From Mycobacterium kiyosense (GTDB lineage: Bacteria; Actinomycetota; Actinomycetes; Mycobacteriales; Mycobacteriaceae), in assembly GCA_021654635.1 (NCBI GenBank), contig AP025179.1, positions 3,906,001-3,970,000 of the forward strand: a DNA stretch of 64,000 bases, read 5' to 3'. Below the pieces are notes generated by a model. It had not been told where the DNA came from, made no database searches, and saw nothing but the letters and a program-made list of their open reading frames with translations. The position numbers and the translations under genes are program-made. This document shows, piece after piece, positions 44,052-53,928 of this stretch. Every line of letters starts with the position of its first letter. Position 1 is the first letter of the stretch.

Positions 44052-44849
44052 ACAGCTACTGGGGCTTTGATCGCCGGGTGCGGGTCGTAGTTCTCCACCA
44101 CGACGTCCTCGTAGCGGTATTCGAAGATCGAATCTCGATGCGCCAGAACCAGTTTCGGGTATGGCCGGGGCTCTCGGCTGAGTTGCAACGTCACCTGCTC
44201 GACGTGGTTGTCGTAGATGTGACAGTCACCACCGGTCCAGACGAACTCCCCCCACCTCCAGGCCGGCTTGGGCGGCCATCATGTGGGTGAGCAGCGCGTA
44301 GCTGGCGATGTTGAACGGCACCCCGAGGAACAGGTCGGCGCTGCGCTGGTAAAGCTGGCAGCTCAGGCGTCCGTCGGCGACGTAGAACTGGAAGAACGCG
44401 TGGCACGGCGGCAGCGCCATCTGCGGGATGTCGCCGACGTTCCAGGCCGACACGATGATGCGCCGCGAGTCCGGGTCGGTGCGCAGCAGCTCCAGCGCGG
44501 CGCTGATCTGGTCGATGTGTTCACCGCTCGGGGTCGGCCAGGACCGCCACTGCACCCCGTAGATCGGCCCCAGTTCGCCTGTCTCACTGGCCCATTCGTC
44601 CCAGATGGTGACACCGTGCTCGTGTAGCCAGCCGATGTTGGAGTCACCGCGCAAGAACCACAGCAGTTCATACACCACGGACTTGAGATGAACCTTCTTG
44701 GTGGTCAGCAGTGGGAATCCGGCCGACAGGTCATACCGGATCTGCCGGCCGAAAAGGCTGCGGGTGCCGGTGCCGGTGCGGTCGGATTTCGCCGTTCCCG
44801 TGTCCAGAACCAAGCGCAGCAGGTCTTCGTACGGCGTCGCGATCGGCAC
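44048..44849 (-). CDS. thyA: Thymidylate synthase ThyA, frameshifted near the C-terminus
   Basis: Folate-dependent dTMP synthesis. The active-site cysteine is in [17 protein letters not shown], with [20 protein letters not shown] following. In the raw sequence the six-C run at 44248-44253 (G on the coding strand) carries an extra base and the protein stops after GGVRLDRW; with it removed the reading continues [20 protein letters not shown], the conserved C-terminal half including the dUMP-binding Tyr/His, and stops at 44048. Corrected length 266 residues. Confidence 0.93.
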
Positions 44850-44981
44850 CCGGCCAGCTTAGTCGCGCTTGGCACCGCTAGTGGGAACTGACTGCGATTT
44901 TCCGGGCGCTGGTTTGACGGTGCGGTTTTATTCGCGGGGTAGCAAGGCTGAGCGGGAACGGGGCGGAGTAGAACGAAGGGC

Positions 44982-45719
44982 ATGCCGAAAATCACCGACA
45001 GCGTCACCACCCCCGACGGCAGCTGCGACGTCGCACTGTTCACCCCGGACGGGACGGGCCCCTGGCCCGGGGTGGTCATGATCCCCGACGCCGGCGGCGT
45101 GCGGGACACGTTCGACGAGATGGCGGCCAAGCTGGCCGGATTCGGTTACGCGGTACTGCTTCCCGATGTGTACTACCGGGAGGGCGACTGGGCCCCGTTT
45201 GACATGGCGACCGTGTTCGGTGACGCCGACGAGCGAGCCCGGATCATGTTCATGATGGGTACCCTGACGCCGGACCGGATCACCCGCGACGCCGAGGCGC
45301 TCTTCGACTACCTGGCCGGGCGCCCCGAGGTCACCGGCGAGCGGTTCGGCGTCTGCGGCTACTGCATGGGCGGACGTATCTCGGTGCTGCTGGCCGGGCG
45401 CCTTCCACAGCGGGTCGCCGCGGCGGCGTCGTTCCACGGCGGCGGCCTGGTGAGCGACAACGAGGACAGCCCGCACCTGCTGGCCGACCGGATGAACGCG
45501 GTGATCTACGTGGGCGGCGCCGAGAACGACCCGTCGTTCACCGCCGATCACGCCGAGCAGCTGGGCAAAGCACTGACCGCGGCCGGGGTCCGGCACACCA
45601 TCGAGTGGTACCAGGCCGGGCACGGGTTCGCGGTGCCCGACAATGCGCCCTACGACGCCGCGGCCGCCGAGCGGCACTGGGCGGCGATGGCGGAGACGTT
45701 CGCCTCGGCGCTGCGTTGA
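44982..45719 (+). CDS. Dienelactone hydrolase family protein (Rv2765-like)
   Basis: 245 residues, alpha/beta hydrolase of the DLH group. The nucleophile is the cysteine of FGVCGYCMGGRISVLLAG, with the acid and histidine in GGAENDPSFT and YQAGHGFAVPDN. DLH enzymes open dienelactones in aromatic breakdown, and related ones act on other lactones or esters, so the substrate is unsure. Monocistronic and divergent from thyA. Confidence 0.92.
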   Translation: MPKITDSVTTPDGSCDVALFTPDGTGPWPGVVMIPDAGGVRDTFDEMAAKLAGFGYAVLLPDVYYREGDWAPFDMATVFGDADERARIMFMMGTLTPDRITRDAEALFDYLAGRPEVTGERFGVCGYCMGGRISVLLAGRLPQRVAAAASFHGGGLVSDNEDSPHLLADRMNAVIYVGGAENDPSFTADHAEQLGKALTAAGVRHTIEWYQAGHGFAVPDNAPYDAAAAERHWAAMAETFASALR

Positions 45720-45726
45720 GCGTCAC

Positions 45727-46494
45727 TTACCGGGACTGAAAACCGCCCGCGGGGCCGAGCAGCAGGCCGCCGTCGATCACCATCGTTTCGCCGGTGATCC
45801 AGCTCGCCGCGTCCGACACCAGGAACGCGACCGCACCTGCCACGTCGACGGGCTCACCGATGCGGCCCACCGCAATGGATTTGGCGAGCGGATCCTCGTT
45901 GCCTTTCCACAGCGCCTCGGCGAGCCTGGTGCGCACCACGCCCGGGGCAATGGCATTGACCCGGATACGCGGTGAAAGTTCCAGGGCCAGTTGCTTGGTC
46001 ACGTGAATCAGCGCGGCTTTCGTAGCGTTGTACATGCCCATCCCCGGCGACTGGTGCAGGCCGCCGATGGAAGCGGTGTTGACGATCGCACCGCCGTGCT
46101 CGCCCATTCCCGATTTCACGACCAGCGATGTCCACAGCAGCGGCGCCCACAGGTTGACGTCGAAGATCTTCGCGAACCGCGCATGATCCTGCTCGATCAG
46201 CGGTCCGAACGCCGGGTTGGTGCCCGCGTTGTTGATCAGGATGTCCACCCGTCCGAACCGTTCCACCGTGAGCTCGACGCAGCGCCGCGCCGCGTCCTCG
46301 TCCACCGCGTGCGCACCGACGCCCAGCGCCCGCTCACCGACCTGGGCGGCAGCCTGCTCGGCGGCCTCCTGTTTGCGTGCGGTGAGCACCACGTTGGCGC
46401 CCGCTTCGGCGAGTTGCTGCGATATCGCCAGCCCGATGCCGCGTGAGGCGCCGGTGACGATGGCGGTGCGGCCGGTCAGATCGAGTGAGGTCAT
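45727..46494 (-). CDS. Short-chain dehydrogenase/reductase (Rv2766c-like)
   Basis: 255 residues from [23 protein letters not shown](P) site [16 protein letters not shown] motif [12 protein letters not shown], catalytic Ser in [10 protein letters not shown] and YxxxK in [12 protein letters not shown]. 3-oxoacyl-ACP-reductase-like; substrate unknown. Converges with the DLH gene (seven bases between) and is divergent from the small secreted protein gene. Confidence 0.92.
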   Translation of the reverse strand: MTSLDLTGRTAIVTGASRGIGLAISQQLAEAGANVVLTARKQEAAEQAAAQVGERALGVGAHAVDEDAARRCVELTVERFGRVDILINNAGTNPAFGPLIEQDHARFAKIFDVNLWAPLLWTSLVVKSGMGEHGGAIVNTASIGGLHQSPGMGMYNATKAALIHVTKQLALELSPRIRVNAIAPGVVRTRLAEALWKGNEDPLAKSIAVGRIGEPVDVAGAVAFLVSDAASWITGETMVIDGGLLLGPAGGFQSR

Positions 46495-46578
46495 GATGTC
46501 AGCCTGCTGTCTGTAAAAAGTGGTGAAAGACTTTTTGGGGCAAGGTTTGAATGCGCGCACACGTGGTATGCGAGATGC

Positions 46579-46923
46579 ATGTTATCGAAATTGAATTTTA
46601 TGAAACCACTGGTGGTGGCCGGGGCTGTCGCTACAGCGATTGCCGCGGCGCCAATGGCCTCTGCAGACGTTGCCGCGACCGTGCCGGGCTCTCCCAGCAC
46701 CGGCATCACGCATTTCGCACCCCTTGACCCGGGTGGCAGCGGCTGCGACGCCAACGGAAACTGCGGCTCGGGCGGTGTCAACCAAGGCCCCGGCGGCGGA
46801 CCCGGCGGCCAGGGCTGCGTAGGCGGAATCTGCGGCAGCGGCGGCCAGTTCGCCGGTCCGGGTGGCGTGCCGGGCGGCGAAGGCTGTCTTCCGGGCGTCG
46901 GTTGCGGCACCGGCCACGGCTGA
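46579..46923 (+). CDS. Small secreted glycine- and cysteine-rich protein
   Basis: 114 residues. A clear signal peptide ([21 protein letters not shown], cleavage after ASA near residue 29). The mature part has three cysteine pairs: CDANGNC, CVGGIC and CLPGVGC, spaced by Gly/Pro-rich linkers [10 protein letters not shown] and [10 protein letters not shown]. This is a tandem repeat of about 25 residues. Cell-envelope or extracellular, with up to three disulfides. I do not recognise a characterised family; related glycine-rich secreted proteins occur in mycobacteria. Confidence 0.75.
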   Translation: MLSKLNFMKPLVVAGAVATAIAAAPMASADVAATVPGSPSTGITHFAPLDPGGSGCDANGNCGSGGVNQGPGGGPGGQGCVGGICGSGGQFAGPGGVPGGEGCLPGVGCGTGHG

Positions 46924-46968
46924 TTCGGTTCCCACGCAAAACACCACTACCCCGTTATCCACAACCCG

Positions 46969-49900
46969 TCAGTGTCCCGGCAGCCTGGTGATCCAGGTCC
47001 GGGACTCTGCCGGGTCAATCACATCGTCGAGTTCGAAAGTCGTGGCAGCGCGTAACGCCTTGCCGTGCTCGTAGGCGGCGGCAACCAGCCTGTCGAACAA
47101 CGCTTGTCGTGCGGCGTCGTCCGCGGCGGCCGCCAGCTCCTTGCTGAAGCCAAGCCGCACAGCACCTTCCAAACCCATGCCGCCGATCTCGCCGGTCGGC
47201 CATGCGACGGTGAACTGCGGCGCGTGGAACGAGCCACCGGCCATCGCCATTGCACCCAGGCCATATCCCTTGCGCAAGATGATCATTCCGAACGGGACGG
47301 TCAATTGTGCACCGACGATGAACATCCGGCCGAACCGGCGGACCGCCGCCTCTTTCTCCGTCTCAGGCCCGACCATGAATCCTGGTGTGTCGCACAGCGA
47401 CACCACCGGCAGACGGAACGATTCGCACAGCGCCAGGAAGTCCCCCGCCTTGTCGGCGGCCTCGGCGTCGATCGCCCCACCCAAATGGTGGCTGCTGTTG
47501 GCGATCAGCCCGTACGCCTCGCCCTCCACCCGTACCAGCGCGGTGACAATGCCTACCCCGTAATCGGGTCGCAGCTCCAGCATCGAGCCGACGTCGACGA
47601 TCGACTCGATCGCCCGGTGCACGTCGTAGGCGCGCAACCGGTTCTCCGGCACCACATGCCGAGCCAGCCGGGGATCGGGCTCCTCCCAGCTTCCGAGCGA
47701 GCCCTGGAAATAGGACAGGTACTGCTTGGCCAAGGCCACCGCGTGGGCTTCGTCGCGCGCCACCAGGCTCACCACGCCGTTGCGCCGTTGCACATCGATC
47801 GGACCGATCGCCTCCGGCGGATACACCCCAGCCCGCCGCCCTCGATCATCGCCGGGCCGCCCATCCCGATGTTGGCGTCCGGTGTCGCGATGATCACGTC
47901 GCACACCCCGGCCAACGCGGCGTTTCCGGCAAAGCACCGCCCCGAGACGATCGAGACCAACGGCACCCGACCGGACAAGCCCGCCAGCGCCGCGAACGTC
48001 GGCACGTCCAGGCCGGCATGACCGCCGACGTCGGTGTCGCCGGGCCGCCCGCCCCCACCCTCGGCAAACAGCACCACCGGCAGCCGCTTCCGGACGGCGA
48101 GGTCGAAAACCCGGTCGGTCTTGGCGTGGTTGCGCATGCCCTGGGTACCGGCCAACACGGTGTAGTCGTAGGACACCACCACCGCCTCGGCAGCATCGCG
48201 CCCGAACCGGTGCGCCCCGATGGTGGCCAGGCCGGCGACCAGGCCGTCGGCCGGGGTGTTGGCGATCAGGTCCTCTTCGGAGCGGCGGCTGCGCTGCGCT
48301 GCGATCGCCAGCGCGCCGTACTCGACGAAGCTGCCGGGGTCGACCAGGTCGGCGATGTTCTCCCGGGCGGTGCGACGGCCCCGCTGGTGCCGCTTGGCGA
48401 CCGCCGCCTGTCGGCCTTCGTCCAGGGTGATCAGGTGGCGCCGCCGCACCTCGTCCAGATCGGCGCGAGATGCATCGAGATCGATTGAACCCGAAGTGTT
48501 TTCGTCGTTGGACTCGGATCCGGTGCGGGTGTAGACCACCAGCGGGTCGCCGGTCCCGACGACTTGGCCGGGCATGACCAGGTTGCGGGTGGTGCGCAGG
48601 GCGCCCGGAGCAACCAGCACGTGCTGCATCTTCATCGCTTCGAGCACCACCAGCTGCCCGCCGGCCTCGACGTTGGTGCCCTCGGGCGCGACCTCGATAA
48701 CCGTGCCGGCGAGCTGTGCCCGCAACGCTTCCTCCCCCGGGTAGAGCTCGACGTGGGCCTGCTGCCGGCGCTGGTGCGACGTGGCCGCGGCGGCCAGCCC
48801 GGGAAGCCGGCTGTCCAGAAAACTCGTGGTCACCACACCTGACTGGAAGTCGCTGTCGGACAGCAGCTCTCGCAGTAACTCCAGGTTGGTGCCGACACCC
48901 TCGATACTGAATTCGCCCAGCGCGGTGTGCATTTTGCGGACTGCGGCGGCAAATGACGCGCCCCGCACATGGGTGACGACCTTGGCCAGCAGCGAATCGT
49001 ACCTAGGACTCGGGGTCAGGCCCGGACGACCGTAGGTGTCCACCCGCACCCCCGGGCCAGTGGGCGGCGAGAATACGTTGAGGGTTCCCGACGTGGGCAG
49101 GACGGATCCGTCGGGAGCGAACGTTTCCATGTTGACCCGCGCCTGGACGGCGATGCCGTGCGGCTTTATCGGCTGACCGATCACTTCGGTTCCGTCCGAG
49201 GTGATTCCGGCCGGCAGGCTCAGCTGCCCGTAGCCCGCACCCCGGGCAATCGCCAACTGCACTGCGATCAGGTCGGTGCCGGTGACTTCTTCGGTGACGG
49301 TGTGTTCGACCTGAATCCGCGGGTTCACCTCCAAGAAGACGAATTCGGAACCGCGAACCAGGAACTCCACGGTTGCCAGGCCGCGGAGACCCACCTGGGC
49401 GCACAACCGGGCTGCGGCACCGTGCAGTGCGCGCCGCAACTCGTCGGAAAGCTGTTGCGCGGGAGCGACTTCGATGACCTTCTGATAACGCCGCTGGACA
49501 CTGCAGTCGCGATCGCCGAGCGCAATAGCCCGCATCCGCTCCCCGTCCGGCGCGGCCACGATCTGCACCTCGATGTGCCGGGCGTCGTCGAGCAGCGCTT
49601 CGGCGAAAACCGCCGACTCACCGAAGCCGAGTCGGGCTTCGGCGGCGCACTGCCGGTAGGCATCGTCAACCTGGTCGGCGCTGTCCACCCGGCGCATGCC
49701 CCGCCTCCCCCGGCCAGCGCCTTGATGATGATGCCGCCGTCCTGGACGGCGAAGAAGGCGCGCACCTCGTCCACGCTGGCCGGTCCGTCGGTGGCCGCCA
49801 GCACCGGTACGCCGGCGGTGACCGCGGCGCCGCGGGCGGCGGACTTGTCGCCGAAGCACTCCAATGACTCCGCCGCCGGACCCACGAACACGAACCCGGC

Positions 49901-50209
49901 GTTCGCGCAGGTCCGGGCGAATTGCGCGCTCTCGCTGAGGAACCCGTAGCCCGGGTGGATCAGCGCGGCGCCGGCCGATTTCGCGGCCACCAGCACCGCG
50001 GTCTGGTCGAGGTAGGCCGCGACACCGTTGCCCGGCAGGTTGATCGCCTCGTCGGCGGCGTGTACGTGCGGGCTGTCGGCGTCGTCGTCCGCGTAGACAG
50101 CGACCGTACTCATGCCCAGTTCGGTTGCGGTGCGGATGATTCGGAGAGCGATCTCGCCGCGATTGGCAATCAGCAGAGTGGTTTCGCGTTCGCGCGCTGC
50201 CGGCCGCAT
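46969..50209 (-). CDS. Single-chain long-chain acyl-CoA carboxylase (BC-BCCP-CT fusion), two frameshifts
   Basis: After correction about 1,080 residues. Order: biotin carboxylase (LLIANRGEIALRIIRTATEL, ATP-grasp; EVNPRIQVEHTVTEEVTG), BCCP with biotinyl lysine in VVLEAMKMQHVLVAPG, then carboxyltransferase (RRTARENIADLVDPGSFVEY, GVCDVIIATPDANIGMGGPA, CDTPGFMVGPETE). This architecture is that of the M. avium subsp. paratuberculosis homohexameric LCC. Single-base losses break it: in the glycine-rich ATP loop (KALAGGGG / RGMRRV, near 49699-49711) and after AMIEGGGLG (47826-47829). Both frames on either side are well conserved, and the total length becomes a multiple of three with two added bases. 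Confidence 0.9.
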
Positions 50210-50231
50210 AGCGCTTAGCGTACGGGCCAGA

Positions 50232-51350
50232 TCAGACGACGCCGTGCTTGGGCATCACCGTCGGCCGCACGCCGTAACGCGGCCCCGACACCGGTCGGGC
50301 GCCGTCCACGACGACGGCGGGTGCGCCCGGCAGCACGTCCATCGGATCGTCCGCGCCGGGAACCGCCCAGCCGGTGCCGACCGACGTCGGTTCGCCGGCC
50401 CGGGCCGGCGCCGCGACGTACCACCCCGTCGGCACCGACAGGCGACCGACCGAGGACGCCGCACCCGAGGCGGCCACCACCGGTGTCGCACCCGCCGGCA
50501 CCGCGGGCGCACCCAGCCGGGGCCCTCGCCGCAACCTTCGCTGCGGCGATATCGGCGAAATCGTCGTCGTCGTCGTTGGCCGGCATGGCGATGTTCGAGA
50601 AATTGGCACCGAAGTCGGCGTAAACGGCCTTGACGTGGTTGACGACCTCGAAGATCGGATGGTCGATGCCGTCGATCCAGGCAAGCAGCCCGATGATCCC
50701 CCCCCGATCCCGCCCACCGCTGCCGGCGAGGTCGAGGCGGCCGGCGCAGCCAGACTCAGTACGGCGTTCGGGCCGCTGTCGACCAGATGCGCCAGGGCGG
50801 TCTGCTGCGCGGGCGCGGCGGCGGGGTCGGCCACCGCCGACGGGCTGCGCAGCGCATCCAGTCGCCCTGCCGCCGCCGAGGACGCGGCGTACCCGTACAT
50901 GGCCGCGGCGTCCTGCGCCCACATCTCGCCATAGCGCGCCTCGGCGGCCGCGATGGCCGACACGTTCTGCCCGAATGTGTTGGTCGCCGTAAGTTGCGTC
51001 AACCGCGCCCTGTTGGCGGCGACCTCGGCCGGCGGCACCGTCGCCCGGAACGCGGTCTCGAAAGCGGCCGCCGACGCCCGGGCCTGTTCCCCGGCGAACG
51101 CCAGGCAGTCAGCGGTGCAGCTCAGCCAGACCGAGAAGGGCTGCGCCGCAGCGGCCATCGCCCGCGCTGCCGGACTCAGCCATTCCTCGGTGGTCAGCCT
51201 GGTTATCACCGCCTCGAAATCGGACGCGGCGGCGCTCAACTCGGCGGCCACACCGTTCCACGCCGCCCCGGCCGCCAGCATCGGCGCCGCCCCGGCGCCG
51301 GCGTACATCAGCGCCGAGTTGACCTCTGGAGGCAGTGCCCCGAAATCCAA
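50232..51350 (-). CDS. PPE-SVP family protein (PPE44-like)
   Basis: 372 residues. PPE domain (residues 1-~175): MDFGALPPEVNSALMYAGAG and the WxG-like SAAASDFEAVITRLTTEEW. The SVP motif SVGRLSVPTGW and the tail GPRYGVRPTVMPKHGVV are close to those of PPE44 (Rv2770c), which is syntenic. The segment between about residues 215 and 280 reads as low-complexity Ser/Thr/Arg; the alternate frame gives IIGLLAWIDGIDHPIFEVVN, a typical PPE middle. The shift begins at the eight-C run 50698-50705 and is undone near 50519-50522, so the frame survives but that part is probably wrong. No PE partner gene is adjacent. Confidence 0.87.
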   Translation of the reverse strand: MDFGALPPEVNSALMYAGAGAAPMLAAGAAWNGVAAELSAAASDFEAVITRLTTEEWLSPAARAMAAAAQPFSVWLSCTADCLAFAGEQARASAAAFETAFRATVPPAEVAANRARLTQLTATNTFGQNVSAIAAAEARYGEMWAQDAAAMYGYAASSAAAGRLDALRSPSAVADPAAAPAQQTALAHLVDSGPNAVLSLAAPAASTSPAAVGGIGGGSSGCLPGSTASTIRSSRSSTTSRPFTPTSVPISRTSPCRPTTTTTISPISPQRRLRRGPRLGAPAVPAGATPVVAASGAASSVGRLSVPTGWYVAAPARAGEPTSVGTGWAVPGADDPMDVLPGAPAVVVDGARPVSGPRYGVRPTVMPKHGVV

Positions 51351-51822
51351 TCTGTATCCGTTCTCCGGCGGGCCGTGGTACCGGCGCTCCCGCCCAACAG
51401 GCCGTTTGTCCGATCAAGCTCACCGCCGGTACGCGTGCGCTCGGCGAACCCCCCACTCGTTGCCAGACCGGTCGCAGTAAGCCGGTCGAGTTGACTCCGT
51501 ATTTCTCTGCATGCTCCCTGAATCGCCGATACCCCGCATCCGCACGGGTGCGGCCGCCGTCGTTGTATCGTGGCTGGTCAGAGCCTCGTGAAGACGGGAT
51601 TCGACCGGTTAGCAGACATACGGAATTCATAGAACCCGACTCTTGTCATTTTCCCGGGAGTCCGTCATAGCCACCGTTTACAAGCAGCTCACGCGGCGAC
51701 TTTGCGCAGCACGACGGGCTGCAAACCGTATCGCGACCCGGCGTATCCGGGCCCGCCTCTGCCGCCATGGCCAAGCCCGGCGCGCTGAGTATCCCGATGG
51801 TCGGGGCGGCCTGCGGGACGGC
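51351..51822. other. Gene-poor region between PPE and fadD
   Basis: 472 bases with no intact gene. A PPE-like C-terminal fragment is readable at 51689-51772. In M. tuberculosis PE27 and a PPE gene lie in this neighbourhood, so deletion is plausible. Confidence 0.5.
51689..51772 (-). pseudogene. Possible PPE C-terminal remnant
   Basis: The minus-strand end GGPGYAGSRYGLQPVVLRKV with a TGA at 51689 resembles the conserved PPE-SVP ending (GPRYGxxPxVMxK). No PPE N-terminus is attached; upstream sequence is the fadD 3' end. Similarity covers only about 20 residues, so this is tentative. Confidence 0.4.
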
Positions 51823-53364
51823 TCAGCGCAGCGCCGGCCCCCACCGGACCTGTTCGCGCAGCGCGCCTTTGAGTAGTTTTCCGCCGGCGTTGCGCGGCAG
51901 CGGCGTGGTCGCCACCGAGACGTATTGCGGAATCTTGAAGTCGGCCAGTTGCGTGCGGCAGTGCTCGAGCACCGCCGTCACATCCAGTTGTTCTCCGACC
52001 AGCACCGCCCCCACCTTCTCGCCCATCACCTCGTCGGGCACCGCGAGCACACACGCATCGGCCACCCCGGGAGCCGAAAGCAGCACCGCTTCCACCTCGA
52101 CACTGGAGACGTTTTCGCCGCCCCGGTTGATGATGTCCTTGAGCCGATCAACGATGTGCACGCGGCCGGCGGCATCGACACGCACCACGTCGCCGGTGTG
52201 CAACCATCCGTCGACAATCGTCGCGGCGGTGGCGTCCGGACGGTTCCAGTAACCGGCGGTGACATTGGCGCCCCGGGTCACGAGTTCTCCGACCAGGTCA
52301 CCGGAGTCAGCGGAGTCGCCGCCCATCGGGATCACACCGAGATCGACTGAGGGAACGGCATATCCGACCGAGTCCGCGTGCTCGACCGCGTCCGCGTCGG
52401 GTAGCACGGTCATCAGGGACGCGCTCTCGGTCATGCCGTACCCGTTGAACACTTGGGCTGACGGGAACGCGACCTGCACCGACTGCACCAAGCTGGGCGC
52501 GATCGGGGCGCCACCGTAGCCCGCCCAGCGGACACCGGAAACGTCGGCGGCGGCGAAACCTTTGTGCCGCAACAACAGTGCGTAGATCGCGGGAACGGTC
52601 ACCATCACCGAAATGCGCTCGGCGCTCAATGCGCTCACCAACTCGTCGAGGTTGAGAACGGGCATGATCACCGCCGCGCCGCCGAGCCGGTGCGCCGCCA
52701 GAAGCTGTGAGTTGCAACCCGTCACATGAAACAAGGGCACCGAAATGAGGGTGCGCAGCGCTTCGGCGATGTCCCGGGGTTGCCGCAGGCACCGCACCGC
52801 GTTCTCGGTATTGGTGACAAAGGCCTGGTGCGTGGTCGGTACGCCTTTGGGATGCCCGGTGGTGCCGGAGGTGTAGAAGAGCGCGGCGACGTCGGTGCTT
52901 TGCGCCCGCTCGGTCACGTAGGGCCGCCCGTCCGGCAGCGGCGCATCCGGCGCCAGGTCGACGTGCGCTCCCGCGTCGGCCAGGACGAAGTCCACCTCGG
53001 GCTGAGCCGAACGCGTATTGACCGCCACCGCAATGCCTCCGGCCAGCACCGTGCCCCAGAAAGCCAGCACCCAATTGACCCCCGCATGATGGCGAATCGC
53101 CACCCGGTCACCGGCTTTGAGCCCGGCCGCCCGCAGACCGCCGGCCACCCGCGCCGCACGGTCCCACAACTGCCGGTAAGTCAATCGCTGCCCGCCCAGT
53201 TCGACGACGGCCTCGCTGTCCGGGCGCGCGTCCACGTGCTCGGCGAGCATGTCCAGCAGGGTGGCCGGGATGTCGTCATAGTGCGGAACGCCGTTGCGGC
53301 CGAAGGAAACCCCCGTCCGCGGGAAAGGGTTGCCGTCCCGGGGGATCTCGACGATTTCCGCCAT
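51823..53364 (-). CDS. Fatty-acyl-CoA/AMP ligase (FadD type)
   Basis: 513 residues from MAEIVEIPRDGNPFPRTGVS. AMP-binding P-loop ALFYTSGTTGHPKGVPTTH, FNGYGMTESASL (A5), DGWLHTGDVVR (A7) and DRLKDIINRGGENV (A8), with the C-terminal catalytic lysine in RNAGGKLLKGALRE. It activates a carboxylic acid to an acyl-CoA (or acyl adenylate); chain length cannot be told. An adjacent long-chain acyl-CoA carboxylase and thioesterase suggest a fatty-acyl setting. Confidence 0.92.
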   Translation of the reverse strand: MAEIVEIPRDGNPFPRTGVSFGRNGVPHYDDIPATLLDMLAEHVDARPDSEAVVELGGQRLTYRQLWDRAARVAGGLRAAGLKAGDRVAIRHHAGVNWVLAFWGTVLAGGIAVAVNTRSAQPEVDFVLADAGAHVDLAPDAPLPDGRPYVTERAQSTDVAALFYTSGTTGHPKGVPTTHQAFVTNTENAVRCLRQPRDIAEALRTLISVPLFHVTGCNSQLLAAHRLGGAAVIMPVLNLDELVSALSAERISVMVTVPAIYALLLRHKGFAAADVSGVRWAGYGGAPIAPSLVQSVQVAFPSAQVFNGYGMTESASLMTVLPDADAVEHADSVGYAVPSVDLGVIPMGGDSADSGDLVGELVTRGANVTAGYWNRPDATAATIVDGWLHTGDVVRVDAAGRVHIVDRLKDIINRGGENVSSVEVEAVLLSAPGVADACVLAVPDEVMGEKVGAVLVGEQLDVTAVLEHCRTQLADFKIPQYVSVATTPLPRNAGGKLLKGALREQVRWGPALR

Positions 53365-53450
53365 GGCCGTGGCTCCTTCCGCCGCCCGATCGAGCATGCC
53401 TCTCACACCGTAGGAGCCGCGTGGCCCATGGTCCAGATCGGCGCAGCAGA

Positions 53451-53855
53451 TCAGGTCTGCAAATCGGCTTCGAGGAAGTTGTCGACGTCGACGGTGCGCG
53501 TGATCCAGCGCCACCACCCCGGCAGCTGCGGCTCGGCGGTGGCGGCGTCGATGACGCGCGGCTGCACGACCTCGACGGTGCGCCCCTTGGTCACTACGGT
53601 CGCCGATCCGGCGGCGAGCACGTTGCGCAGCCAGTCGACACCGGTGCCGTAGGGCAGCGGCACCAGGATCTTGTCCGGCGTCGTGATGACGACAACCGGA
53701 GTCTGGTATCGCCGTCCCGAGTTGCGGCCGGTATGCCGGATCACCGACGCATACCAATAGCGGCGGCCCGCCAAGGCCATGCTGAGCGGGTTGGTCACCC
53801 GCTTGTTGAGTTGTCGGACCGCGTCCCGGACGTGTGGATTTCGGTAGGTGGGCAT
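53451..53855 (-). CDS. Deazaflavin (F420)-dependent nitroreductase family protein (DUF385)
   Basis: 134 residues from MPTYRNPHVRDAVRQLNKRV. The split beta-barrel fold is marked by VIRHTGRNSGRRYQTPVVVI and LVPLPYGTGVDWLRNVLAAG, the F420-binding segments of the Ddn/FDOR-A-like group. It may reduce quinones or unsaturated compounds with F420H2. Upstream in-frame codons belong to the intergenic region. Divergent from the thioesterase gene. Confidence 0.85.
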   Translation of the reverse strand: MPTYRNPHVRDAVRQLNKRVTNPLSMALAGRRYWYASVIRHTGRNSGRRYQTPVVVITTPDKILVPLPYGTGVDWLRNVLAAGSATVVTKGRTVEVVQPRVIDAATAEPQLPGWWRWITRTVDVDNFLEADLQT

Positions 53856-53928
53856 GTGTTCAGCCTGCTGGCATCGGGGACCGATGGCCAGGGACTTACG
53901 TCCTGAATCGCCGGTTAGTCTGTCCTCG

